Shown: positions 46,558 to 55,018 of the stretch, piece after piece
Position numbering within the stretch: the stretch's first letter is position 1
How the letters are laid out: the number at the start of each line of letters is the position of its first letter
Source of the DNA: Deltaproteobacteria bacterium
Lineage (GTDB): Bacteria; Desulfobacterota; DSM-4660; Desulfatiglandales; Desulfatiglandaceae
Length of the DNA stretch: 64,000 bases
Direction of reading: 5' to 3'
Assembly: GCA_022340265.1 (NCBI GenBank)
Contig: JAJDOH010000082.1
Span: forward strand, 24,186 to 88,185
Program-made: the position numbers and the translations under genes
The notes under the pieces: generated by a model
Database searches by the model: none
What the model saw: only the letters and a program-made list of their open reading frames with translations
Told to the model about the DNA's origin: nothing

Positions 46558-47409
46558 ATGGATGAAAAAATAATCGAACGGTCAAAAACCATTCGCGATA
46601 CCGCAGGGCGCGAAGTACGGATTTTGGAAGACGTTTCCGCGTTTGAGTTGGCAAACCGTTTTGGCTGCAGTATTCGGTCAGTCTATGAAAAGGCTTTGAA
46701 CGCCGGCATCTGTCCCTATCGCTATGTTCGGAATCGGGAAAGCATCTCCATGGAAGAACAACTTCGGTTGTTGAAATCTCAAGTCGCCGTGATCGGTTCG
46801 GGGGGGTTGGGCGGACCGATTCTCCTGCTGCTGGCCAGAATGGGAATCGGTCGTCTTGTGGCGGTGGATCCCGATTGTTTTGACGAAACCAATCTGAATC
46901 GACAGGCTCTTTCCAGTGTGCCGGATCTCGGCCGGCCCAAAAGTGAAGTGGTGGCTCGCGTGCTGAAGGATGTCAATCCCGCCACTGATGTCAACGCGTA
47001 TCAGGATCGCCTGGACAGGAAGAATGCAGAAGGAATTCTGGCCGGATCAAACGTGGTCGTGGATGCGCTCGACAACGTGCCTGATCGTTTCAGCCTTCAG
47101 AGAGCCGCCCGGTCCCTCAATATTCCGCTGGTGCATGGGGCTGTGGCGGGCTTCGAAGGACAGATGATGACCATTTTTCCGGAAGATACGGGATTTTCTC
47201 TTTTGTATGGGACGGAAGAAGTTGAAACAAACCGGGAAAAAAGTCCCGAGGCGCTCCTGGGAGTGCCGGCGGTAACACCGACCTTTGTGGCGACGCTTGA
47301 AGCCATGGAGGTGGTCAAAATCTTGCTCAACCGGGGCAAACCGTTTCGAAATATGATGGTGCATGTGGACATGGAAGCAGGAGAAATGAACCGGTTTTCT
47401 TTTGAATGA
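46558..47409 (+). CDS. HesA/MoeB/ThiF-type E1-like adenylating enzyme
   Basis: A 283-residue enzyme. Its first ~70 residues look helix-turn-helix-like (FELANRFGCSIRSVYEKALN). It then has the E1 fold: AVIGSGGLGGPILLLLARMG (nucleotide loop, about residue 80), VAVDPDCFDETNLNRQAL with the catalytic arginine, and VVDALDNVPDRFSLQRAA. Such enzymes adenylate the C-terminus of ubiquitin-like sulfur carriers (MoaD/ThiS). The later zinc-type Cys-x-x-Cys motifs of MoeB are absent, and no carrier gene is nearby. I used the ATG at 46558 with GGGAGGTAAG upstream. Confidence 0.88.
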   Translation: MDEKIIERSKTIRDTAGREVRILEDVSAFELANRFGCSIRSVYEKALNAGICPYRYVRNRESISMEEQLRLLKSQVAVIGSGGLGGPILLLLARMGIGRLVAVDPDCFDETNLNRQALSSVPDLGRPKSEVVARVLKDVNPATDVNAYQDRLDRKNAEGILAGSNVVVDALDNVPDRFSLQRAARSLNIPLVHGAVAGFEGQMMTIFPEDTGFSLLYGTEEVETNREKSPEALLGVPAVTPTFVATLEAMEVVKILLNRGKPFRNMMVHVDMEAGEMNRFSFE

Positions 47410-47499
47410 GATGTGAAAGCCTTTCCGCCATGGGATGCTTTATAAACGTGTGGCAGGAAAGGCTCGGCAAAAAGTGTTTCGATTTGGAGAGGCCGGGTG

Positions 47500-48027
47500 C
47501 TACCGTTTGTATCCAGGGCAGTCGCCGAACTGGTAACCCGGGTTTCTTCCGTCATGGCCCTTACCGCGACCGTCCCATTTGTTTTCGCCATGACCGTGGC
47601 CTCTTTTAAAACGGCCGTCTCTTCCGAATCCCATGGCCAAAAGGTTTGAGGTCTGTTCGGGGGTCAAAAGCTTTCGAAAGGCGATACGCATGTCGGTCCG
47701 GATATCGCGCATCTGCGTTTCAAGCGCCTGAAGCTCTTTCTGGGTGGCCTTTATTTTATCTGCATCCAGGGTTGTCTGACTCCACAGTAGTCTCATTTCC
47801 GCCCTCTTTGTGGTAACTTGAGCCTTGAGGGGGATGATTCCCTTTTTCGCGGTCTCGTTAAGCGCCTGGATTTTTTCCGTTTGTTCATTGGTCAGCGCCA
47901 GTGCCTCTATCACGGCAGGATCCAGGTGACCCTTCCCGTCAAAGAACCTGTACCTCGGGCCTGCCACGGCCGACGTTGCAAGGGCCAATACCATCAAAAA
48001 TGCTGCAACCATGCTGATTTTCTTCAT
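47500..48027 (-). CDS. Spy/CpxP/ZraP-like periplasmic protein (LTXXQ)
   Basis: A 175-residue secreted protein: signal peptide (about 1-22), a helical region with a LALTNEQTEKIQALNE segment and a second RKLLTPEQTSNLLAMGFGRD segment, both LTxxQ motifs, then a Gly/His/Lys-rich tail (RGHGHGENKW) that could bind metal. ZraP-type proteins are periplasmic chaperones and zinc sensors. It has a sigma54 promoter at 48111-48125 and lies divergent from a histidine kinase and sigma54 activator. Confidence 0.88.
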   Translation of the reverse strand: MKKISMVAAFLMVLALATSAVAGPRYRFFDGKGHLDPAVIEALALTNEQTEKIQALNETAKKGIIPLKAQVTTKRAEMRLLWSQTTLDADKIKATQKELQALETQMRDIRTDMRIAFRKLLTPEQTSNLLAMGFGRDGRFKRGHGHGENKWDGRGKGHDGRNPGYQFGDCPGYKR

Positions 48028-48110
48028 TTTCCTATCTCCTTCTCTTTAGGGTTTTGTTTCTGAAAAGACCTTAAACCGTTTTGATTGTCGTTCTTGACTG
48101 TAGTTTAACA

Positions 48111-48125
48111 GCAGGAACTGTGCCA
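48111..48125 (-). promoter_or_regulatory. Sigma54 promoter of the ZraP-like gene
   Basis: On the minus strand TGGCAC (48125-48120) is followed by AGTTC and CTGC (48114-48111): the invariant GG and GC are 10 nt apart as required for -24/-12. The start of transcription would be near 48100, giving a leader of ~70 nt before the ATG at 48027. It points to control by RpoN and an enhancer-binding protein. Confidence 0.75.
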
Positions 48126-48243
48126 ATTTTTCCTTGTAAGGGTTTTGTTAAATGATTTCAGTTGGTTTTGTCTATGGACCTGCCTGCAGAAAATCAAGGG
48201 TGCAGAACATGGCGGCACGAATTGTCGAAAATGCGAATACCGT

Positions 48244-48261
48244 TTCGACAAAAGTGTCGAA
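48244..48261. promoter_or_regulatory. Candidate enhancer site (TTCGACA-N4-TGTCGAA)
   Basis: A perfect 7-bp inverted repeat, TTCGACA-AAAG-TGTCGAA, about 150 bp above the predicted sigma54 start. A further half-site TGTCGAA lies at 48223-48229, so the region 48222-48261 has three copies of the same half-site. Position and symmetry suit an activator of the NtrC type, most likely the regulator encoded at 50106. No other feature is obvious in the 299-bp gap. Confidence 0.6.
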
Positions 48262-48326
48262 GAGGCCGTCAGGAGGTAGTAGGAGCCCATTGACTTTGCT
48301 GCCGTTTAACCGTTATCCTTTGATCC

Positions 48327-50066
48327 ATGAAGAAGAAAGAATATGATTCAATTGGAAGCCCCAGACCTTCAAGAGGCCCTTTTCTTCAGCCTCTGGCGCT
48401 GGCAGGCGTATGTTTTGTTTTTGTGGTCCTTCTGTTGACACTGGCAGCGATGGACTTTAGAGCGCTTGATAAAACCCTTGTGGCGTATGTGGAAAAACAG
48501 GGTTTTGATTTCATCGGGACTGTTCAGCAGGCGGTTGATTTCAATCTTGAGCGAACGAACAACATTCAGGAATGGGATCTTGATGGAACTGTCTCATCAG
48601 GCCTTGTGGACCAGCGTCCCTCGCTGCAGGAGTCCATGGTGATGGAGATCCTTCAACTGGCGCAACGAATTGATCATGAAACAGAAAACGGAATGCTCAG
48701 TAATGAGGCGCTTTCAGCGCTTGTTTCCAGGCAAGGGTTGTGGAATCTGATCTTATTTGATGATCGCGGTGGCTTGAAATTTAATAAACGATCCGTACCA
48801 GGCGACGTGGAAAAGGCGGTCTCAATGATGATCAGGGACCATGAGGATTTGAACATTCACCTCTTTGAAAACTTGAATGAATCAGCATCTTCAAGGTTTC
48901 TTGCCCTCCGCCGTAAGAACGGCAAGGGGTTCGCCGTACTGGTTTTTGATCGTCAGTCGTTTCTTTTCTGGCGGCTCAAAATGGCATTGGAAATGGCTGT
49001 AGACGCTGTCGGAATGCCTTCCAATACCGATTGCCTCTTGATCCGTGATGGTAAGGGCCGGACACTCTTTCAATCAGAGACCTGCCCGGATGTGCTCATT
49101 GAAGGGGACCCTCTTACAGGCGATGCCAAAAATGCGGATAGCATCTTCAATGTGAAAGTTCTATGGGAGGGCCGGAGCCAGCTGATGATGGTCGAAAAGA
49201 TAACGTTGCGTGAACAAACACCTTTGACCGCATATCTGCAACTTAATACGGAAAACCTCGATCTGATGATCGGGAAAGAAAAGCGCTGGGGTCTGATGTC
49301 CATGGGATTCATGGTTTTCTTGGTTGTCCTTTCCATGTGGTTTCTTTACAGAAACCAGAATCGTCATATTGCCCGGGTACGGCAAATGGATCGCCTGCTT
49401 CAACAGGCTGAGCGGTTATCGGCCATGGGTCGTTTGGCATCGGGGGTGGCCCATGAGATCCGAAATCCGCTCAATGCCATCAGCATGGCATGCCAGCGTC
49501 TTAAAGAAGAGAACCTGCAGCAGCTTTCGGGGGTAATCCGCAATGAAATCGGGCGACTGAACATGATTGTGGAAGAATTCCTCGGGCTTTCAAAAGAGCG
49601 CCGGTTGAAACTGGAGAAAACAGACCTGGCGGATCTGGTGCAGCAGGTGGGGCTGCTGATGGAAGAGGAGGCACGGGCCAGGGGTATTGAGATCCGAACA
49701 AGCGGGATCGAAACCACGCTCATGATGTGGATGGACGGAAACAGAATCAAACAGGCGCTTATCAATATGGTGAAAAACGCCATGGATGCTATTATTGCGT
49801 CGGGGACCGTGACCATCAGCATCCATCGCAAAGGAAAAGATATGGCTGTGGTGAGCCTTTCCGATACCGGCACCGGCCTTGCTGAAGAAGACTTGGACAA
49901 AATTTTCAATCTCGATTTTACCACCAAAGAGCAAGGACTTGGGATGGGGTTGGCACTGTCTCACGAAATTATAAAGGCGCACGGCGGCGAAATCAAGGTC
50001 CAAAGCGCCCCGGGTGTTGGGACTACCTTTTTGATCTTGCTTCCCATAAAAGCCGGGATGAATTGA
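48327..50066 (+). CDS. Membrane sensor histidine kinase (ZraS-like)
   Basis: A 579-residue kinase with two membrane segments (about 24-42 and 318-336) flanking a ~275-residue periplasmic sensor domain, a HisKA domain with H376 (VAHEIRNPLNAI) and an HATPase with MVKNAMDAI, SDTGTGLAEEDLDKIFN and GLGMGLALSHEI. There is no HAMP or PAS visible. It is 39 nt before its response regulator and divergent from the ZraP-like gene. Confidence 0.93.
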   Translation: MKKKEYDSIGSPRPSRGPFLQPLALAGVCFVFVVLLLTLAAMDFRALDKTLVAYVEKQGFDFIGTVQQAVDFNLERTNNIQEWDLDGTVSSGLVDQRPSLQESMVMEILQLAQRIDHETENGMLSNEALSALVSRQGLWNLILFDDRGGLKFNKRSVPGDVEKAVSMMIRDHEDLNIHLFENLNESASSRFLALRRKNGKGFAVLVFDRQSFLFWRLKMALEMAVDAVGMPSNTDCLLIRDGKGRTLFQSETCPDVLIEGDPLTGDAKNADSIFNVKVLWEGRSQLMMVEKITLREQTPLTAYLQLNTENLDLMIGKEKRWGLMSMGFMVFLVVLSMWFLYRNQNRHIARVRQMDRLLQQAERLSAMGRLASGVAHEIRNPLNAISMACQRLKEENLQQLSGVIRNEIGRLNMIVEEFLGLSKERRLKLEKTDLADLVQQVGLLMEEEARARGIEIRTSGIETTLMMWMDGNRIKQALINMVKNAMDAIIASGTVTISIHRKGKDMAVVSLSDTGTGLAEEDLDKIFNLDFTTKEQGLGMGLALSHEIIKAHGGEIKVQSAPGVGTTFLILLPIKAGMN

Positions 50067-50105
50067 AATGAGAAGCAGGAAAGCGGTTGTGAGCGAGTTT
50101 AGACC

Positions 50106-51467
50106 ATGGAAAAACTGAATATTCTGGTGGTGGAAGACGGAAAGAGTCAACGGGAAATGCTTCGGGACTTTTTAAAAGACGAAGGGTATCCGGTTACGGT
50201 GGCTGAAAACGGCAAAGATGCCCTATTGAAACTGCAGGAGGACTGTTTTGATCTGGTGTTGACCGATTATAAAATGCCGGGCATGGACGGCATGGCCCTG
50301 CTAAGGGCCGGGAAAGAGCTGAATCCGGAAGTGGATGTGGTGGTGATGACCGCATTCGGCACCGTCGAAACAGCCGTCAACGCCATGAAAGCCGGTGCCT
50401 CCGATTACATCAGCAAGCCCATTGACCTGGATGAATTGCAATTGCTTATTGAGCGGATCGCCGGGCGAAGAACCATTGTGCGCGAAAATAAATTGCTCAA
50501 AAAAGAGCTGCGGGGCAAAGAGGTAACACCCGATCGGATTATTTTTAAAAGCGCACCCATGGCGGAAGTTGTCAACCTGGCAGGTCGTGTGGCCAAAAGC
50601 CGGGCCACCGTTTTAATACAGGGAGAAAGCGGCACGGGCAAGGAGCTGATTGCCAGGTTGATTCATGATCTGAGCCCGCGTTCCCATAACCCCATGACCA
50701 TTGTCAATTGTGCGGCACTGTCCGAGCATCTGCTGGAAAGCGAATTGTTCGGTCATGAAAAAGGCGCTTTTACCGGGGCGTCCGGACTACGGCGAGGCCG
50801 ATTTGAGGAAGCGGACGGTGGAACCCTTTTTCTGGATGAAATCGGCGAATTAGACAATTCAGTCCAGGTAAAACTGCTGCGATTCCTTCAGGAAAAAGAG
50901 TATCAGCGGGTGGGTGGCAACCGGACATTTCATTCCGACGTCCGCGTTATCAGCGCCACCAATCGGGACCTGGAAAAGGAGATAAAAAAGGGTCGGTTTC
51001 GGGAGGATCTTTTCTATCGATTGAATGTGGTGAGTATCAACATCCCCCCGCTCAGGGATCGGCGGGAAGACTTACCGCCTCTGATGACGTATTTCCTCCA
51101 GCAGTTTTCTTCAGAGAACGGTCGCAATATCAAAGGCTTTTCATCAAAGGCACGGGATCTGCTGATGAAGTACGACTATCCCGGCAACGTCAGGGAACTG
51201 GAAAACATTCTGGAACGGGCGGTGGTGATTGCCAGGGGGGACCATGTTGAAACCTCGGACCTTCCCTTTTCTGAAAGGGCGGCGGATGAAACCGAAAAAC
51301 GTCTCTGGAAGCGGGGGACTTTGAAAGAGTCCATGGCCCTTCTGGAGCGGGAGATGGTGCAGCAGGCCATGATGGAAACGGAAAACCATCAAACGCGGGC
51401 AGCGCGCATTTTAGGCATCAGTGAAAGAATGCTGCGGTATAAACTTAAAAAGTATCGGCTCAAATAA
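50106..51467 (+). CDS. Sigma54-dependent response regulator (NtrC family)
   Basis: A 453-residue activator: receiver domain with D54 in [16 protein letters not shown]+ sigma54-interaction domain with Walker A GESGTGKE, the essential G220-A-F-T-G-A225, and [10 protein letters not shown] as Walker B, and a C-terminal Fis-type helix-turn-helix ([20 protein letters not shown]). All residues needed for sigma54 activation are intact. Likely targets are the sigma54 promoter at 48111-48125 and possibly its own operon. It ends 9 nt from the convergent nitroreductase gene. Confidence 0.95.
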   Translation: MEKLNILVVEDGKSQREMLRDFLKDEGYPVTVAENGKDALLKLQEDCFDLVLTDYKMPGMDGMALLRAGKELNPEVDVVVMTAFGTVETAVNAMKAGASDYISKPIDLDELQLLIERIAGRRTIVRENKLLKKELRGKEVTPDRIIFKSAPMAEVVNLAGRVAKSRATVLIQGESGTGKELIARLIHDLSPRSHNPMTIVNCAALSEHLLESELFGHEKGAFTGASGLRRGRFEEADGGTLFLDEIGELDNSVQVKLLRFLQEKEYQRVGGNRTFHSDVRVISATNRDLEKEIKKGRFREDLFYRLNVVSINIPPLRDRREDLPPLMTYFLQQFSSENGRNIKGFSSKARDLLMKYDYPGNVRELENILERAVVIARGDHVETSDLPFSERAADETEKRLWKRGTLKESMALLEREMVQQAMMETENHQTRAARILGISERMLRYKLKKYRLK

Positions 51468-51476
51468 ACAGCGCAT

Positions 51477-52313
51477 TTATGCCCAGACAATCTTGGGTGG
51501 TTTTCGTTCCGGCAACCGGTAGTATCGGAGCTTGTTATATCCCAGCATCATCGGGTAGTGGTGGGGATGGCTCTCCGGCAATCCCAGTGCTTCTTTGATC
51601 TGTGGCCGCGAAAGAATCGCTCCCCGCAGCAGGCCCGCCCAGCAGGTGCCAAGTCCCATGGTGGGTGCCGCCAGTTCAAGATAGGACAGGGACAGTGTCA
51701 GGTCTACCATTCCGTTCAGCGCCTCTTTGGGGGCATGGGCTACCAGCAGAACGGGGGCGTTCCTCAGGATTCTATCCAATCCTTTGTCCCAGGCATTCAC
51801 AATGGCGGGGAAATAGGGTGCGCGGGCTGCCTCGGGGCCTTTTTCAAGAATGAAACGCATCCAGTCGACGGTGCGTTCCGCCAACTGATGAATTTTATCA
51901 CGATCGGTGATGACCAGCCAGTTGACCATCTGACGGTTTCCGGCAGTGGGCGCATACCGGGCGATCTCGATAAGTTCCGCAACCTTTTCTTTTTCCACCG
52001 GTTTTTCCCGGAAAATGCGGACTGAACGGCGTGATCGGAGAAACTGGACGGCTTGTTCATGGTTGATGTTCAGATCTTTTATAATGGTTGGGCAGCGTTC
52101 CATGGGAATGCTGGCGTGCTGAAGCGCTCCGTGCGGGCAGACGGCAATGCAGTGTCCACATCTGAGACAAACGGGCTCCGTGCCGGGTATGAGTCGTGGA
52201 TAGCCCTCTCCATGGTTCATTTCTATGATGGCCATGGGGCATTCAGCGGCACAGATGCCATCTTTTTTGCATTTTTCCTTGTCGGCTTTAAGCAGCCCTG
52301 CTTTATTTCCCAC
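51477..52313 (-). CDS. Nitroreductase fused to a 2x[4Fe-4S] ferredoxin domain
   Basis: A 278-residue fusion: residues 8-65 form a ferredoxin domain with a CKKDGICAAECPM motif and CLRCGHCIAVCPHGA; residues about 85-278 are a nitroreductase fold with SRRSVRIFREKPVE, YAPTAGNRQMVNWLVIT and a GLGTCWAGLL segment. FMN-dependent reduction of an unknown substrate with electrons from ferredoxin is likely. It overlaps the membrane protein gene upstream by 11 nt. Confidence 0.93.
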   Translation of the reverse strand: MGNKAGLLKADKEKCKKDGICAAECPMAIIEMNHGEGYPRLIPGTEPVCLRCGHCIAVCPHGALQHASIPMERCPTIIKDLNINHEQAVQFLRSRRSVRIFREKPVEKEKVAELIEIARYAPTAGNRQMVNWLVITDRDKIHQLAERTVDWMRFILEKGPEAARAPYFPAIVNAWDKGLDRILRNAPVLLVAHAPKEALNGMVDLTLSLSYLELAAPTMGLGTCWAGLLRGAILSRPQIKEALGLPESHPHHYPMMLGYNKLRYYRLPERKPPKIVWA

Positions 52314-52869
52314 GGCCCGACCCCCCCTGCGTCCGTTTTGATTTTCGATGTCGTAATAGAAAGGTACCTATGATGATCAGTGCCAGGGGAATCAGCACCA
52401 CCCAGATGTACTCGTCGAAAAGTGCAATGGCCACCACGGCAATGCCCAGGAAAACACCTACCACGGAGATACGCCAGCTGGCGGTTATACCTGCGCAGAA
52501 CGTGGCGAAGGAAAGAATCAAAAGGGCCACCATTCCCACGTCAACATTATTGAGTCGTCCCGTGTCCGTAGAGCTGAGCAGAAACACCAGGTATATGGTA
52601 ACCAGGTATCCGAACCAGTGAAAGCTTTGCGTCCATATCAGCCTGCCCCTGTTTTCACCCTGTCGGGCCATACGGGACCATTCGATGCTGATGCTTGCGA
52701 TGCAAAAAACAGGGGCCATGGCCATCCAGAACCAGAAACCCTTGTTGGGGCTGAAATCGGTAAGGGCAATGCCCACTACTGATAATAACAATAAGAGAAT
52801 CAGAACAAATTCAGAGGTATGTCGTTTTTTTGGGGTACTGCTGGATCCGCTGGGAATGTTTCCGGACAT
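52303..52869 (-). CDS. Hypothetical polytopic membrane protein
   Basis: A 188-residue protein with about six membrane segments after a short Ser/Pro-rich N-terminus, ending in a basic RHRKSKRTQGGSGRGK tail. I do not recognise the family. It starts at an ATG behind a strong AGGAAGGAG site and overlaps the start of the nitroreductase gene, so the two are translationally coupled. Confidence 0.75.
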   Translation of the reverse strand: MSGNIPSGSSSTPKKRHTSEFVLILLLLLSVVGIALTDFSPNKGFWFWMAMAPVFCIASISIEWSRMARQGENRGRLIWTQSFHWFGYLVTIYLVFLLSSTDTGRLNNVDVGMVALLILSFATFCAGITASWRISVVGVFLGIAVVAIALFDEYIWVVLIPLALIIIGTFLLRHRKSKRTQGGSGRGK

Positions 52870-53084
52870 GGGTTTCTCCTTCCTGAGGGCGCGTTAATCG
52901 CTTTTCTAAGACGCAAACGGATAACTGTGAAGCATTATAAACGGCTATTTTGTAGCAGAGTTTCATCAAAATCACAATGGTCGTGCTTCAAAATTCTCTT
53001 GGATTTGTCTTTTTTAAAGGATTTTGAGGGACAGGGATTTCTGAAATGGCATTTTCCTTTTATATGTGATGGTTCTTCGGGCAA

Positions 53085-53113
53085 TTGACTCCAAAAACGA
53101 AAAAGGGTAAAAC
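53085..53113 (+). promoter_or_regulatory. Sigma70-type promoter before the Cache kinase
   Basis: TTGACT (53085-53090), a 17-bp spacer and TAAAAC (53108-53113), about 60 bp above the kinase start. The -10 overlaps a short AAAAAGG/CCTTTTT hairpin (53100-53119). The 304-bp divergent gap 52870-53173 contains nothing else I recognise. Confidence 0.45.
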
Positions 53114-53173
53114 CTTTTTGTCCCATGAAAGGAACACCTGAAGTGATGCTGTCGGGCTTCCCCGAAGGGGTGA

Positions 53174-55018
53174 ATGGAGAACCCTTTGAAATTTCGCGTA
53201 TCCATCTTCAGCAAATTGTTGATGTTTATCATCCCCATGGTGTGCCTGCCCGTTGCGGTGGTGGGCTACTCCTCCATACAGGCTTCCGTGGAGAGGGTCA
53301 ATCGCCTGGTTCGCCAGGAGCAAATGGTCCAGGTGGAAGCCGCCGCCAACAAAATCAACGATATTTTTTATAACTGCCGGGTTGATCTTGGGGCCATCTC
53401 ACGCTCCCCGGTGCTTGCCGAGTACCATCTTGCAAAGCTGTTTCGCTTACACGCGGAGGCTGACTTTAATCGCGAGAACCTCCTGAAATTGTTTAAGGAT
53501 ATCCTGGCCCGTACCCCCTATTATTATGGGATACGCGTCTTGAGCGAACGGGGTGAGGAATTGATCAGCGCAGGCGGCCCCGGACCCCTGAACCCTTTGG
53601 ATGAAAAAAGCCGGGCGCTTTTTTTTGGAAAAACCGGCGAAGAAAGACCGGTCGATGTTTATTTTTCCGATCTGGTCCAATGCCGGGAGCGGAACGGGTA
53701 TATCGTTCACTGCACAAAGGCATTTTTTACCGGCTGGCAGGAATTTGCTGGCGTCATTGTCATTGACGTTGATTTCAAACGCATTACGCAATTTCTGCGT
53801 CACATCCGCGTGGGTGAAGAAGGTTATTCGTTTTTGATCGACAGTAAGGGAAAATCCCTTTCCCATCCCCGTTATGGCCCATACGAGTATGACCCTGACA
53901 AGGATCCGGACCCGAGCGTGGTCAAATTGGCTAAAAACATGGCGGCTGGGGAAACCGGCTGGCAGGAATACAATTTTCAGGGTCGAAAAAAGGTGGCGGC
54001 TTTTGCGCCCATTCCCATCATGAATTGGTCCATGGCCGTAACCATTCCCATTGAAGAATTCGGGAGAGAGGCCCAGGGGATTCGGACCCAGGTGATTCAG
54101 CTGGTAGTGCTGACCCTCTTGATAACTTTGTTGGGGGCATTTGTACTATCATACAATCTTTTGCGGCCGGTAAGGCGGCTGGTGACGGCCACAAACCGCA
54201 TGGCTGCCGGCGATTTGAACCAGATGATTCCGGTGAAGTCCAGGGATGAACTGGGGGATCTGACCCGCTCCTTCAACCGTATGGTCCACAACCTTTCCCG
54301 AATACAAAAGGAACTGGTTCGATCGGAAAAACTTATTTCCCTGGGGAGACTGTCGGCCGGTGTCGCCCATGAGATTCGAAACCCGTTGAACGCCATGAAG
54401 GGTGCCATGGTCCATCTGGGACAGAAATGGGGACATGAACCGTTGATACGGCAGTATGCGCAATTGGTGGCTGAAGAGATCGATCGCTTGGATCGGGTGG
54501 TTTCGGAATTCCTCTATTTTTCCAAACAGGCACCCCCCAAACTGGAGACCGTCGAGATCAACGGGATCATATTGGGGACGGAAGAATTGTTGGCCGGGGA
54601 GGCGGCTAAGAAGGGTGTGCACTTTCAAAATCGGCTGGCGTCATCGCTGCCGTTGATATTGCTGGATACCCATCAGATGGAACAGGTTTTCCTCAATCTT
54701 TTCATCAATGCCATGGATTCCTTAACGGAGGGCGGCGAAATTGAGGTGGGCACTCGGGTGATGGAGATGGACGGTGAAAAAAAACTGCTGGTGGTGGTGA
54801 AAGATAACGGCAAGGGCATCAGCGACGAGAATCTGCCCTACGTATTCGATCCTTTCTTCACCACAAAGGAGGATGGCACGGGGCTCGGGCTTCCCCTCAG
54901 CCTCGGCATTATTGAAGCCCACGGCGGTGTTATCGAGATGGACGGTCGTTCCGGAAGGGGAACCCAGGTGACGATCATTTTTCCGCTGGGAAGTATCCGG
55001 GAGGGAATAGAAGGGTGA
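53174..55018 (+). CDS. Cache-domain sensor histidine kinase
   Basis: A 614-residue kinase: first membrane segment (about 12-33), a ~260-residue extracytoplasmic Cache-type sensor (IDSKGKSLSHPRYGPYEYDP, then WSMAVTIPIEEF), second membrane segment (about 305-327), HAMP (RPVRRLVTATNRMAAGDLNQ), HisKA with H399 (VAHEIRNPLNAM) and HATPase with NLFINAMDSL and GTGLGLPLSLGI. Cache sensors usually bind small organic acids or amino acids, which fits the transporter downstream. An in-frame TTG at 53186 is better spaced from GGAG and could be the true start. Confidence 0.93.
   Translation: MENPLKFRVSIFSKLLMFIIPMVCLPVAVVGYSSIQASVERVNRLVRQEQMVQVEAAANKINDIFYNCRVDLGAISRSPVLAEYHLAKLFRLHAEADFNRENLLKLFKDILARTPYYYGIRVLSERGEELISAGGPGPLNPLDEKSRALFFGKTGEERPVDVYFSDLVQCRERNGYIVHCTKAFFTGWQEFAGVIVIDVDFKRITQFLRHIRVGEEGYSFLIDSKGKSLSHPRYGPYEYDPDKDPDPSVVKLAKNMAAGETGWQEYNFQGRKKVAAFAPIPIMNWSMAVTIPIEEFGREAQGIRTQVIQLVVLTLLITLLGAFVLSYNLLRPVRRLVTATNRMAAGDLNQMIPVKSRDELGDLTRSFNRMVHNLSRIQKELVRSEKLISLGRLSAGVAHEIRNPLNAMKGAMVHLGQKWGHEPLIRQYAQLVAEEIDRLDRVVSEFLYFSKQAPPKLETVEINGIILGTEELLAGEAAKKGVHFQNRLASSLPLILLDTHQMEQVFLNLFINAMDSLTEGGEIEVGTRVMEMDGEKKLLVVVKDNGKGISDENLPYVFDPFFTTKEDGTGLGLPLSLGIIEAHGGVIEMDGRSGRGTQVTIIFPLGSIREGIEG

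Noticed and set aside
47418..47464. Hairpin AGCCTTTCC/GGAAAGGCT after the E1-like gene
   Set aside because: The 9-bp stem has a long loop and no T-run on either strand, so it is not reported as a terminator.
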